Assembly (NCBI GenBank): GCA_905221615.1
Contig: CAJNDT010001284.1
Span: 1 to 64,000, forward strand
Length of the DNA stretch: 64,000 nucleotides
Reading direction: 5' to 3'
Source: Symbiodinium sp. CCMP2592
Taxonomy: Eukaryota; Sar; Dinophyceae; Suessiales; Symbiodiniaceae
The notes under the pieces are model-generated. The model worked only from the letters and a program-made list of their open reading frames with translations, did no database searches and was not told the origin of the DNA. A program made the translations under genes and the position numbers. Shown one piece after another: positions 54,062 to 64,000 of the stretch. Each line of letters begins with the position of its first letter. Position 1 is the stretch's first letter.

Positions 54062-55037
54062 ATGGCACCCAAGCGTCGAGACCTTCCCCGGAGGCATACT
54101 CGCAACTCAGTGCAGGAGGTCATCGCGCACCTCGGCAAAACGTTCCTAGGGCCTAGAGTCCGACACGAAGCGAACTACGCGAGGACTCCGCATTTTCTCG
54201 TTGCAGCAACGCACTAAGGAGCACCTCGGAGGAAGAAGCTCCCACCTCAAATCTCGGCCTCTCCAGCCCGCCGCCGCACATCGGCACCCAGCCTCCCCCC
54301 CTCTCCGGCAAGAGGAGAACCTACCTCCACACAACGGACACTACGAAGCGCCAGAAGACGCACACGCCGTCGTCCTCACGTCCGATGCCAGCACACCCGT
54401 CCCGCAACACCACAGCCAACACAGAGGCTGACGACACCCAGAGGGGCCCGAAGCAGCACAAACCCAGCACGCAATACGACCAAGACACCAGAAGGGCCAA
54501 GGGATTCGGCAGACGAGGACGCATTCCCGATGTTGCGCAGCGGGTAGCACGACAAGCTCAAGCAGACAGATCCAGAAGGGAAAGAATGGAGCGTGGAGCA
54601 AAACAACGTGGACCACTCTCCCCAAACAACAAACCGCCACGCCAAACCGAATGCAGCCAAGAAGCTCGAGCCAGCTACGGATACGGCACACGTGGCCGGG
54701 CGCTCGAGGGAGCATCCCGTAACAACTGCTGGAGCAGGATGTAGTCATCTGTAACCACTGCAAGAGCAGCTTCTGTTCAAGCCATCATGCAACGCAACGT
54801 TCCACGAGGTCGTGTGCCACAGCTCAACTACGCAACCCACCAAGCAAAGTACACTGAAGAAGAAAGATCGTGTAAAGGCTACGGCAAACGCGGCCGGGAG
54901 CCCGAGGGAGCAACAAGGGCCAGTTGTAAAGCAAATAGCGGTCATACCATGCGGTTCTATGCAAGAACAACAGCCAAGGTCCGCTGCCACTGGAAAACCA
55001 CCCGCCGGTCAAGCCAAACACACCTGTCATCGAGCAG
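54062..55037 (+). other. Candidate 5' exons of the element 3 transposase
   Basis: Short frames here encode basic repeats such as KGFGRRGRIPDVAQRVARQA and CKGYGKRGREPEGATRASC. Both recall the GAGRRGPLP repeats at the N-terminus of element 2. They are not in frame with ATG 55038, so splicing would be needed to use them. The transposase model starting at 55038 therefore may lack its native N-terminus. Confidence 0.35.
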
Positions 55038-58000
55038 ATGAACGACACGGCCATGAAGAATGCAATAAGACACCTCCCAAAGGGACAGGTCGAAACAGGC
55101 ATACTCCTAGACGAAGACTTCCAGAACTGCGCTCTGTCCAGCCGCCTACGATTCCGCCAGCAAGTCTACAGCAGCCCCAGAGGCATCATCAGCAAATGGC
55201 GCCGCTACGGCTTGTCAGAAGTCTGCTCGAAGTGCCACATGCTTACCCCCCTCCGGTACATGCGCAAGTCCAGAGCTGACTCGAACTCCGGCAGTGACAC
55301 ACTCCTTTGCAAAAAATGTCGCGAGAAAACCTCTCCAGCAATCCTCCCAGAAGTGCCGCGACAATCCAAAATCCTGCAGCAGCTCAACTACATGGAACAA
55401 CGCCTGATTGCAATGGCACAAGTCTCCCAGTTTCTCATCGACATGCCATCCGGCGGACCCCGTGGACAGTGGGGTCGCATGTACATCACACCTCTAAAGC
55501 AACCCCGCCTGTCAAGCGTCCTCGAAAACTGTCGTCTGGACAGACACGGGAAGGTTTACGTACACTCCCCGAACGGAGAATTCACAAGCCACGCCAGAGT
55601 CAAGTACCTCTACCGAGCGCTGGAGCAATTGCACAGGGACCACAGGCTCTACAAAGCACCCGAAATACATGCCGCCCTACAACGCCTTCAGCAGAAGTAC
55701 CAGTACACGCGCACCAGCCACAAGCGAAAGAAACTCGAGCTCCGGCGGCAGAGCCGAAACACCGCCGTGAACGGAGCAACACACGACACACCAAAGAACG
55801 AGATGACTAGCAGCGCCCACATCCACCTTTCCTCAAGCGAGAGCGACGCAGAAGCCGACAGAAACGGAATCGAAAGCAATACAAGGCCAGTGGACCCGGA
55901 ACAGCACAACAACGACCAGGACTCACCCAGCATCGCAAACGTCGAGTACACATTCCCAGAAGCACCGACGGCACCTTTTGCCGACACCCACGACTTGGGG
56001 CAACACAAACTAATGGCAAACCTGATGACCGATGCCGACGTCAAAGTGTTTCCGCACCTCTTCCCCACCGGCGAGTACGGCTACAACCCAGACATGAAGT
56101 ACGCGGACTACACGCGCCAACGTCTGCTCGGCGCGGACCCGCGCTTCGAAAACTTTCCGGACTACATCTACTTCTTGCTGGAGACGTGGCTCAAAAAACG
56201 AATCAGCAGCAACACCAGCGTACGCATCGCTCAGCAGAAGCCAAGCGCTGCTGCACAACCCACAGAAGCACTTCGTAGGCAGGTCTACACGACACTCCGC
56301 GATGTTCCCGGCACGCAGCCGTACGTCTTCGCAAAGAAGGGAGTCGCCCTCAGCATGTTCGAACAACTGGGCGCGCCGCAGTGGTTCCTGACACTCACGT
56401 GCCACGCCAGGCAAGGGCACATCCTCGTCGCGTGCATATACGCAAAGCTGTTGAGAGCCGAACACCTACATAAGCAGCCCTTAGACACAAAATCGAGACA
56501 AACCCTGGCGGCCTGGATCTACGCAAAGTACATGGAGGACCCCAACTACAAGTGGCACGCAGACACAAACCCGAGCCAACAAGCGAGAGACATGCCAAAG
56601 GCCGGAACCACAAAGGAGGCATGTGACACGAGCGCAAATCCAGCTCGCAAGAGAAGCAAGGACCAAAACGACGAAGAAGAGACAAGAGCCTACACCGCCA
56701 ACGAGCTCTGCAACAGCATGCCGGCCATCGTCGCCAGACAGTTCTTCCAACACGTCAAGCGCTTCCTGCGATGGCTCGGCCCAGCGTCACCAGAAGCCAC
56801 AGAAGACACCGACACCGACGAACCAGAATCCGAGAAGGACGACCACAGGTCAAGCCAGAGCTCCGAGAAGGAGGACTCCGACGAAGCCGCCGCCGCCCCC
56901 AAAACCCAAAAGGACACAAACCAAACAAGGAGCCGGCCGCAACGCCACAAGTGGGCACCACCCTTCCACGTGCGGGACTACGTGGTAAGGGTGGAATGGC
57001 AGAAAAGACGTTACCCTCACGTGCACATACTCCTCTGGACACGAGAAAAGGTCCAGCCCAGCCTTCCGCCGACAGAGCTCTCAGCAGACGACGCGGAGCA
57101 CCTCACCGACGACGATGTCGCACGCAAGATCCAGCCACGCACCGTAGAAGACCTCACGGACAAGTTCATCTGCACCACGACCCCGGAACGCTGGAAAAAC
57201 GTGCACCTGCGACGCAGGCCGGACCGAGCCGACTACAAGTGCCTCAGCAGCCTGGCAAGCCTCCAAGCGCACCACTGCAACCAGTACTGCCGACGACATG
57301 CAGGCAACCTCCAGTACTGCAGATTCGGCTATCCACATGCACCGGAGCCGAAAGCACGAAGACGCACCGCCAAGGAGCAGTGGACTCGACGCGTGAAATC
57401 CAGCATCGCCGTCCGACGGCATCCGGGCACGAAGCAAGAACCCGACCCCCTCATCGGCACCGGGACACTCATGGGACAGTACAACAAAAACATACTCCTG
57501 GAATGGCAAAGCAGCACAGACCTGCAGCCCATATGCGAACTCAGCATGGCCTCGCGCTACATTCTCGGCTACACCTTCAAATCCGAAGAAGACCACGTCG
57601 CCGCCAGAAGAGTCGAGCGCCTCTTGGAACAGTTCACCCAAAAGGAAGGGCCCTTCCATCAGACGACCTACAGAATTGCACACGCCGCAACACAGGCCCG
57701 AACAGCTTCCACCTTCGAGGCCTGCCACCTCTTGCTGGGCTACCCTGTAGTGCTCTTCTCCCGCAACCACATCTGGATCCAAGTCGGCCGTCCCCAGACG
57801 TGGACGCTCTGGGTTCGACCCCAGGACGTGAGGCTGGCAATAGCAAACCCCAACGCGTACGCAAACCAGCACGCAAGCGAACTTCCCGCCGCCCAACAAA
57901 GATACACCAACATCCAAAACACCATCCCAGACACCATCACGGACATCCCCGTGGAAGGAAACGATGGAGCCATGGTACAGCGACCCTGGAAAGAGATCAG

Positions 58001-60838
58001 CTTCTTCGATTACTGTGCGGGCTTCCAGCAAAGACAGCCGCGTGGTGCCGCTACATGCCCACTGCCGAGGACTAGACCAGCCATCGTAGGACACCGGCAG
58101 TTCAGCCCGGACACCGACACCGAGGACTACTACTTCTCAAAGCTCCTACTCCACCACGTCTGGAAAACACCAGGCGACTGGCTGAAGCCCGAAGATCGAG
58201 GAAGCCACACCAGAGCATTCACGCGTATCGTTTCGGACAGCCAAGCCTACCCACACTTCATGAACTCCATTTGCTACCCAAAGCTCGACAACACGATCGG
58301 AGCAGCGCGAGAAATCCAACGTGTACAGGCGACCATGTACCTGAAAGCGAGCATCCGATCAAGCCTGCGAGGCTGGACGCTGAGCAGATTCGACCAGGAA
58401 AAGTACAAAGACTCCATCAAAATCATGCAATGCCTCCGCAATCGACACGGACGAGATTTCGATTTCGACGCACCGGACAACGTACCTTCGGGCATGGCCA
58501 GCGACGTCTTCGCCCCAGTGGAAGCCGGCGAGGACAGGGTCCGTTTGCACACCGCCATCGCCCCTGTAAAAGCTACACAGACGACAACATTTCCCCCATC
58601 CACCCTCACCGCCCCTCCCTGTCCCGCCCCCCCCCCGCCCCCCTCTGTCCTCCCTGCCAGGAATGTTTCGAACTCTTGCAAACGGACACCGACAACAAGC
58701 AGATCGAGTACCAGAGAACGGTCATGGACTACATCATTTCCTTCGTCTTGGAGGCGCCAAAAACCACACCGAAATCCAACGAACAGCTGAGGCTAATCGT
58801 GCACGGACCGGGTGGCAGCGGCAAATCCGTCATCCTCCGCGCAGTGGCGCACAAACTGCGGCAGGCAGGTGTCGGCGTGGTGATCACCGCCCCAACAGGC
58901 GTGGCGGCGTTCAACATCAACGGCGTCACACTCCACACCGCACTGTCCCTTCCAGTCACTAACAACAGCTACGGCAAGTCTACGGACATTCCACCGCCGC
59001 GAGGTTTTCAGCTCGAGAGCATGCGCACGCTTTGGAAGCACGCAAGAGTACTCTTACTAGACGAGTTTGGCTTCGTCTCGGATGAAACCCTCGAAAGAAT
59101 CGATCGACACCTGCGACTGGCCACCGGCAACGATGCAACCGCCTTCGGCGGCATCCACCTCGTCCTCTTCGGAGACCTCTACCAATTGCCGCCGCCGCAC
59201 GGCAAACCCATTTTCGCCTGCGAGCGACACTGGACCCAGTTCCGATTACTCGAACTGCAAGGGAATCAGAGAGCCGCACAGGACCCCGTGTGGGCAGAAC
59301 TCCTGGCCAGGCTACGCATCGGACAATGGACAGAGCAGGACGTCCGCATCCTCCAGAGCAGAGTCAGCCGCCGCAGAAACGGCGTCCAGCCAGCTCGCAA
59401 CGCCATGCACCTTCACGCCACGCGGGAGGCCGTCGCCGTGACCAACGCACGCATATTTCACCACCACACCGAGCAACAGCAGACCCGCTGCTACGAATGT
59501 CCCTGCATCGACACGTACACGAAAACCGGCGAAACCGCCGACCCAAGCAACAGCTACATCGATCCGGAAGACACCGGTGGACTCGAATCCCTACTCAGAG
59601 TGGCGGTGGGCAGTCGAGTGATGTACAAACAGAACTGGGACGTGAGAGACGGCCTGGTCAACGGCGCCTGCGGAGAAGTCCAATCCGTCGAACTCCTGGA
59701 CGACGAGGTCACCACCATCTGGGTCAAGTTCGACAAAGCCGGAAAGAGATGGTGCGACCTCCACCAGACACCCGCCGTCGCCGTCGAACGACGAAGTGCC
59801 AACTATTGGGGAAAGAACGCCCAGTGGATCCAGAGACGACAGTTTCCCCTCGTACTCGCCCACGCCAGCACCATCCACAAAGCACAGGCAGTGACGCTGC
59901 CCGAAGGCATCTTTGCGGACCTGGGTCAAAGCATCAAAAACCCGGGCCAAGCGTACACGGCCTTGAGCCGCGTGCCCAAAATGTCCCTGGCCGCACTGAA
60001 GAGGTTCAACCGAAACAGTCTCATCTACAACAAGGACGCAGAGTGGGCGCTGACGACACTGTATTACGCGCAACACAAGCTGCCCACACACAGCAATGAA
60101 GGCATCGAAGCCCTCTGGCAAACCCTCGCCGCCGCACACGAAAAGCCGATCCACTACAAGAACAAACTCGCAAAGCTGCAGAAACCAGACATCTTGACCA
60201 CTGACCTCTTCGCGCACAGGAAAAAGCCTGCAAAACTACAGAAGAAATCCGACCCGCCCCCAGCTCTCAAGCCCGGCAGAACAAGTTGCTGCGACAAGCA
60301 GGCCAGCCAACCCGTCTCACGACAGACCCCACGAGCCAAAACCCGAACTGCCACGGCGACAACCACGAGAAGCTCAGCAATCTTTTTCCAAAAACAACAA
60401 CGAGCTCTGTGCGGATTGCACGCACTCAACAACGCTCTAGGTGACGACATCTTCGGAGAGGCAGACCTCGTCTACGCCGCCAACCAGTTTCTGCTCGAGA
60501 ACCCGGAACTGCAAGACTGCACCGAGGACCACATGTCCGGCAACGGCTGGTTCTCGTCCGAGGTCCTCAGCACGGCACTCAATACGAAGGCCATGAGCCA
60601 GCACGACCGAGTGACCTGGCGGCTCGACCTCAGGCCACTAACAGCACCAGAAGACTTGACTAACTACGTGGGAGCCCTACAAAACCAGGACAACCAGCAC
60701 TGGATTGCGTACAGAAACATCAGGGGCAAGTACACCAAGCTCGACTCACTTAAAGCGAGCCCCACGACTATCAGCAGAAGCACTTTCCTGCAAGAGTTGC
60801 GCGAGCATCCCCACACCTACGGCATTGCCAACATTTAA
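55038..60838 (+). CDS. Helitron element 3 transposase: Rep-PIF1 helicase-Josephin, one intron
   Basis: Exons 55038-58538 and 58661-60838 join in phase 0 to give 1892 residues. Order: a cysteine set (CSKC...CKKC, about 63-95); a Helitron_like_N-type region; HUH motif YPHVHILLW (H661, H663); Y2 pair SRYILGYTFK (Y841, Y845); Walker A GPGGSGKS (1216-1223); VLLLDEFGFV; LFGDLYQLPP; GNQRA; and AYTALSR. Last is the Josephin-type domain (1738-1892). Compared with element 2 it lacks the 31-residue repeats and the CCPDC zinc finger. The two align throughout but are clearly diverged. The coding strand is rich in C and A and poor in T, unlike element 2. The first exon continues past the splice donor to a stop at 58790, but through unrelated sequence. 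Confidence 0.9.
58539..58660 (+). other. 122-nt GT-AG intron between Rep and helicase
   Basis: The donor is AGG|GTCCGT and the acceptor CTCCCTGCCAG|GAATG, preceded by about 40 nt that are almost all C and T. Removal joins FAPVEAGEDR to ECFELLQTDTDNKQ in phase 0. In element 2 the corresponding place (FAPVEEGEESFQKL) is uninterrupted. Confidence 0.85.
60371..60835 (+). other. Josephin-type cysteine protease domain of element 3
   Basis: Gln1746 and Cys1751 lie in FFQKQQRALCGLHALNNALG, His1847 in NQHWIAYRN, and Asp1862 in YTKLDSL. The Cys-His distance (96) and His-Asp distance (15) are the same as in element 2, although the residues between are much changed. This supports a retained fold and catalytic site. 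Confidence 0.85.
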
Positions 60839-60907
60839 AAACACTCGCGAAGCCCGACGACGCACATGCACGCGGAGGCAAACAAAAAGTCAGAGGAGAA
60901 AACCGCC
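60839..60907 (+). other. 3' untranslated end of element 3
   Basis: Only 69 bp separate the TAA stop from the start of the flanking telomere-adjacent module. They contain GCACATGCACGCGGAGGC, similar to CCGCACGGAGGC at 52550 and CGCGCGGAGGC at 53775 in the leader units. Confidence 0.5.
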
Positions 60908-61208
60908 ATTCCATTACATTCTTTTCAAATTGAAGCAAATACACTTAAAATCATATCCTTGGATATGCATAGCCGCTTGCACAAGTTGTTGCAATCGAAT
61001 TTAAGTAAATTGAATTAATTATTCCGACACCACCACCACCAAAATGCAATCGAGTTTAAGTAAATTGAACCAAATATACAAATACCAATACTAATGCGAG
61101 ATTTAGGGTCTAGAATATTGAACTTAGGTCACCCTTTTCCCTGCTTCCTTATTCTCTTATTCCGCTATTTTCCTTATTCCCCTGTTTCCCTATTTCCCTA
61201 TGTCCTGA
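60908..61208. repeat. Telomere-adjacent module, copy 2 (5'-truncated)
   Basis: From ATTCCATTACATTC this is nearly identical to 63701-64000, and for its first ~195 bp to 43632-43826. The first ~43 bp of the module and the CCCTAAA repeats that precede it in the other copies are absent, replaced by the end of element 3. Confidence 0.9.
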
Positions 61209-62940
61209 TTAAATTTTGTCATAAAATAGCGTTTTTATGGGGCCGGAGGGCCGATCTCGAGGTCCCCCCCATTCTGGGCCTAAACTACAAACGGAACTGG
61301 TGCCTGACCGCGGAAAACCCAAAAATACTCAAAAAAACCAGTGCCACCAGTGCCACCAGTGCCACCAGCAGGCCCATGTAGGGTTTAGGGCCAAATTTCC
61401 TGAATTTTGGGGTGAGCGTTCTGGGTGACAAATTCTGTTCATAAAATTGCGTTTTTATGAGGCCGGAGGGCCGATCTCGAGGTCCCCCCCATTCTGGGCC
61501 TAAACTACAACCGCGGAAAACCAAAAAAAATTCAAAAAAACTCGGGCCCACCACGAAGTCCCCCCCATTCTGGGCCTAAACTACAAACGGAACTGGTGCC
61601 TGACCGCGGAAAACCAAAAAAAAACACAAAAAAACTCGGGCCCACCACGAGGTCCCCCCCCATTCTGGGCCTAAACTACAAACGGAACTGGTGCCTGACC
61701 GCGGAAAACCCAAAAGAACTCAAAAGAACTCGGGCCCACCAGTGCCACCAGTGCCACCAGCAGGCCCATTTAGGGTTTAGGGCCAAATTTCCTGGATTTT
61801 GGAGTGAGCGTTCCGGGTGACAAATTCTGTTCATAAAATAGCTTTTTTATTAGGCCGGAGGGCCGATCTCGAGGTCCCCCCCATTCTGGGCCTAAACTAG
61901 AACTGGTGCTTCATCGCGGAAAACACCAAAAAACTGAAAAAAGCAGGCCCATTCAGGGTTTAGGGCCAAATTTCCTGGATTTTGGGGTGGGCGTTCTGGG
62001 TGACAAATTCTGTTCATAAAATAGCGTTTTTATAAAGCCGGAGGGCCGATCTCGAGGTCCCCCCCATTCTGGGCCTAAACTACAAACGGAACTGGTGCCT
62101 GACCGCGGAAAACCCAAAAAACTCAAAAAAACTCGGGCCCACCAGTGCCACCAGCAGTCCCATTTAGGGTTTAGGGCCAAATTTCCTGGATTTTGGGGTG
62201 GGCGTTCTGGGTAACAAATTCTGTTCATAAAACAGCGTTTTTATTAGGCCGGAGGGCCGATCTCGAGGTCCCCCCCATTCTGGGCCTAAACTACAAACGG
62301 AACTGGTGCCTGACCGCGGAAAACCCAAAAAAAATCAAAAAAACTCGGGCCCACCAGTGCCACCAGTGCCACCAGCAGGCCCATTTAGGGTTTAGGGCCA
62401 AATTTCCTGGATTTTGGAGTGGGCGTTTTGGGTGACAAATTCTGTTCATAAAATAGCGTTATTACCGCGGAAAACCAAAACAAATTCAAAAAAACTCGGG
62501 CCCACCACGAGGTCCCCCCCATTCTGGGCCTAAACTACAAACGGAACTGGTGCCTGACCGCGGAAAACCAAAAAAAAACACAAAAAAATTCGGGCCCACC
62601 ACGAGGTCCCCCCCATTCTGGGCCTAAACTACAAACGGAACTGGTGCTTGACCGCGGAAAACACAAAAAAACTCAAAAAAACTCGGGCCCATCAGTGCCA
62701 CCAGTGCCACCAGCAGGCCCATTTAGGGTTTAGGGCCAAATTTCCTGGATTTTGGGGTGGGCGTTCTGGGTGACAATTTCTGTTCATAAAAGAGCGTTTT
62801 TATTAGGCCGGAGGGCCGATCTCGAGGTCCCCCCCATTCTGGGCCTAAAAGTCAAACGGAATTGGTGCTGACCGCGGAAAATTCAAAAAAACCTGCAAAT
62901 TCAATAAACCCCCCAGTTTAGGATTCTCAAAAACGCACCC
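61209..62940 (+). repeat. ~200-390 bp satellite with GCCGATCTCGAGG and AAATTCTGTTCATAAAAT
   Basis: Units contain GGCCGGAGGGCCGATCTCGA, then GGTCCCCCCCATTCTGGGCC, then TAAACTACAAACGGAACTGG. After a poly-A-rich stretch come GTGCCACCA repeats, GGTTTAGGGCC and AAATTCTGTTCATAAAA. The latter occurs near 61433, 61822, 62003, 62217, 62440 and 62777 with small changes. The small ORFs are repeated fragments of the unit, not genes. Confidence 0.9.
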
Positions 62941-62956
62941 CGCACACGAAGCAAGC

Positions 62957-63098
62957 TCAATAAACCCTAAACCCTAAACCCTAAACCCTAAACCCTAAAC
63001 CCTAAACCCCTAAACCCTAAACCCTAAACCCTAAACCCTAAACCCCTAAACCCTAAACCCCTAAACCCTAAACCCTAAACCCTAAACCCTAAACCCTC
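62957..63098 (-). repeat. Interstitial telomere-type tract (CCCTAAA)~20
   Basis: This is the longest telomere-type tract in the window. Several repeats have an extra C (CCCCTAAA). Confidence 0.95.
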
Positions 63099-63574
63099 AA
63101 GCAAACGATAAATAGAAGGTGTGTGTTGGACGGTTCGGATGGCAGGGTCGTGACAATAGCAATAAGCATGTTGTGAAAAATGTATTTTCATTGCAAATTT
63201 AGGAATCTCGAACCTCCGACCTTCCCAGAAAGGAATCTCGAACACCCGACCTTCCCGGAATGGAATCTCGAACCCCCGACCTTCCCAGAAAGGAATCTCG
63301 AACCTCCGACCTTCCTCGAAAGGAATCTCGAACCTCCGATCTTCACAGAAAGGAATCTCGAACCCTCGACTTTCCCAGAAAGGAATCTCGAACCTAAACC
63401 TTGGTGGGCACAGCAGGGGCAGGGCTCGAGGCAGCAAAAAACAAAGCCACCTACACAAAAAAAGCAAAAGCAAAAACCCTGTCAAAACCCGCCCGAAACC
63501 CGCCAAAACCCGCCAAAACCCGCCAAAACCCGCCCGAAACCCGCCAAAACTCCGGACCCAAACCCTACACACCT
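63099..63574. repeat. Telomere-flanked module with 30-bp repeats
   Basis: About seven 30-bp units GGAATCTCGAACCTCCGACC followed by TTCCCAGAAA occupy 63200-63395, then AACCCGCCAAAACCCGCC repeats to 63560. The right end (CTCCGGACCCAAACCCTACA) is the reverse complement of 19085-19110. ORFs with NLEPPTFPER repeats are artefacts of the period. Confidence 0.85.
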
Positions 63575-63657
63575 TCTATAAACCCTAAACCCTAAACCCT
63601 AAACCCTAAACCCTAAACCCCTAAACCCTAAACCCTAAACCCTAAACCCTAAACCCT
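63575..63657 (-). repeat. Interstitial telomere-type tract (CCCTAAA)
   Basis: About eleven CCCTAAA repeats join the CAAGTCCCCATAAATTGAGC module, as at 43588. Confidence 0.95.
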
Positions 63658-64000
63658 CAAGTCCCCATAAATTGAGCTTGCGAATTACACTGTGCGTGGT
63701 ATTCCATTACATTCTTTTCAAATTGAAGCAAATACACTTAAAATCATATCCTTGGATATGCATAGCCGCTTGCACAAGTTGTTGCAATCGAATTTAAGTA
63801 AATTGAATTAATTATTCCGACACCACCACCACCAAAATGCAATCGAGTTTAAGTAAATTGAACCAAATATACAAATACCAATACTAATGCGAGATTTAGG
63901 GTCTAGAATATTGAACTTAGGTCACCCTTTTCCCTGCTTCCTTATTCTCCTATTCCGCTATTTTCCTTATTCCCCTGTTTCCCTATTTCCCTATGTCCTG
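63658..64000. repeat. Telomere-adjacent module, copy 3
   Basis: A full-length copy of the module, continuing to the window edge with CTTAGGTCACCCTTTTCCCT and further T/C-rich sequence also seen at 61125-61208. Confidence 0.9.

Larger units (their letters stand above)
51422..55037 (+). repeat. Triplicated leader of Helitron element 3
   Basis: Three diverged tandem units begin with CCGTAAGA(G/A/C)CC and AACCGCAGCC-type sequence. Each is followed by ATGGCACCCAA in a GCCATGG context at 51460, 52855 and 54062 (spacings 1395 and 1207 bp). Each start opens MAPKRxxLxWKxTRNSVQEVIAHLxKT. Units 1 and 3 stop after about 50 codons; unit 2 stays open for 235 codons. The third unit leads into the transposase. 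Later parts of each unit share the words VPRGPVP and TEEE. Confidence 0.75.
51264..60907 (+). mobile_element. Josephin-Helitron element 3, probable extent
   Basis: The left edge is placed after the satellite-derived inverted repeat at 51229-51263. The right edge is at 60907/60908, where a telomere-adjacent module resumes. Both are inferred from where neighbouring repeats stop. The last bases (GAGGAGAAAACCGCC) do not fit the CTRR end of canonical Helitrons, and no terminal hairpin is obvious, so the true ends may differ. Confidence 0.5.

Noticed and set aside
56771-58075. 434-codon plus-strand ORF overlapping element 3
   Set aside because: It is an alternate frame of the transposase with an Arg/Pro/His-rich composition and no motifs.
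63200-63395. tRNA T-arm-like GAATCTCGAACC boxes
   Set aside because: They repeat every 30 bp without acceptor, D or anticodon arms, so they are minisatellite units.

Overview
The window is a gene-poor, subtelomere-like stretch of a eukaryotic nuclear genome. Interstitial telomere-type arrays of TTTAGGG or CCCTAAA occur about ten times. That repeat is known from land plants, many green algae, dinoflagellates and some other algal protists. One coding region carries a 122-nt GT-AG intron with a strong polypyrimidine tract. Coding parts are GC-rich, and there are no prokaryotic gene clusters. An alga or related protist is the best guess; I cannot name the taxon. I recognise no host housekeeping gene, tRNA or rRNA gene.

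The recognisable genes belong to three Helitron-type rolling-circle transposons. Element 1 (minus, about 5607-10252) has a Rep with a V-H-V-H-V-V HUH motif and a Y-V-T-K-Y tyrosine pair, followed by an SF1/PIF1-RecD-like helicase. Its frame is split in ways that short introns or frameshifts would explain. An accessory ORF with an in-frame TAG lies upstream (10766-12166). Element 2 (minus, 20304-26324) is one intact 2006-residue ORF: zinc motifs, 31-residue repeats, Rep, PIF1 helicase, zinc finger and a C-terminal Josephin-type cysteine protease (deubiquitinase) domain. Element 3 (plus, 55038-60838) is its diverged relative, one gene with one intron, and it also ends in a Josephin domain with the same Cys-His-Asp spacing. 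A Josephin deubiquitinase fused to a rolling-circle transposase is the most notable protein-level observation here.

The rest is repeats, left to right. A 41-bp double-palindrome satellite (1-2714). A 2-kb telomere-flanked module present twice (2976-4966, 17052-19060). A 45-bp minisatellite (12748-13139). Two copies of a block packed with 21-nt hairpins (13195-14739, 15138-16503). GT-rich repeats (19079-19720). Degenerate repeats (27210-29820). Two 1.1-kb units ending in 450-500 bp polypyrimidine tracts (30000-32140). A 47-bp minisatellite (32205-32700). A 6.6-kb inverted repeat capped on both sides by telomeric sequence (33188-39757). Degenerate TTTAGGAT arrays (39758-43590). Palindromic 48-bp and 69-bp satellites (43850-46190, 48765-50830). 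Element 3 with a triplicated leader (51460-55037). A further satellite and telomeric module (60908-64000).

Two themes tie the repeats together. First, an approximately 130-bp module sharing AAATTCTGTTCATAAAAT recurs in three otherwise unrelated satellites. Second, most satellite units contain a short palindrome able to form a hairpin or cruciform.
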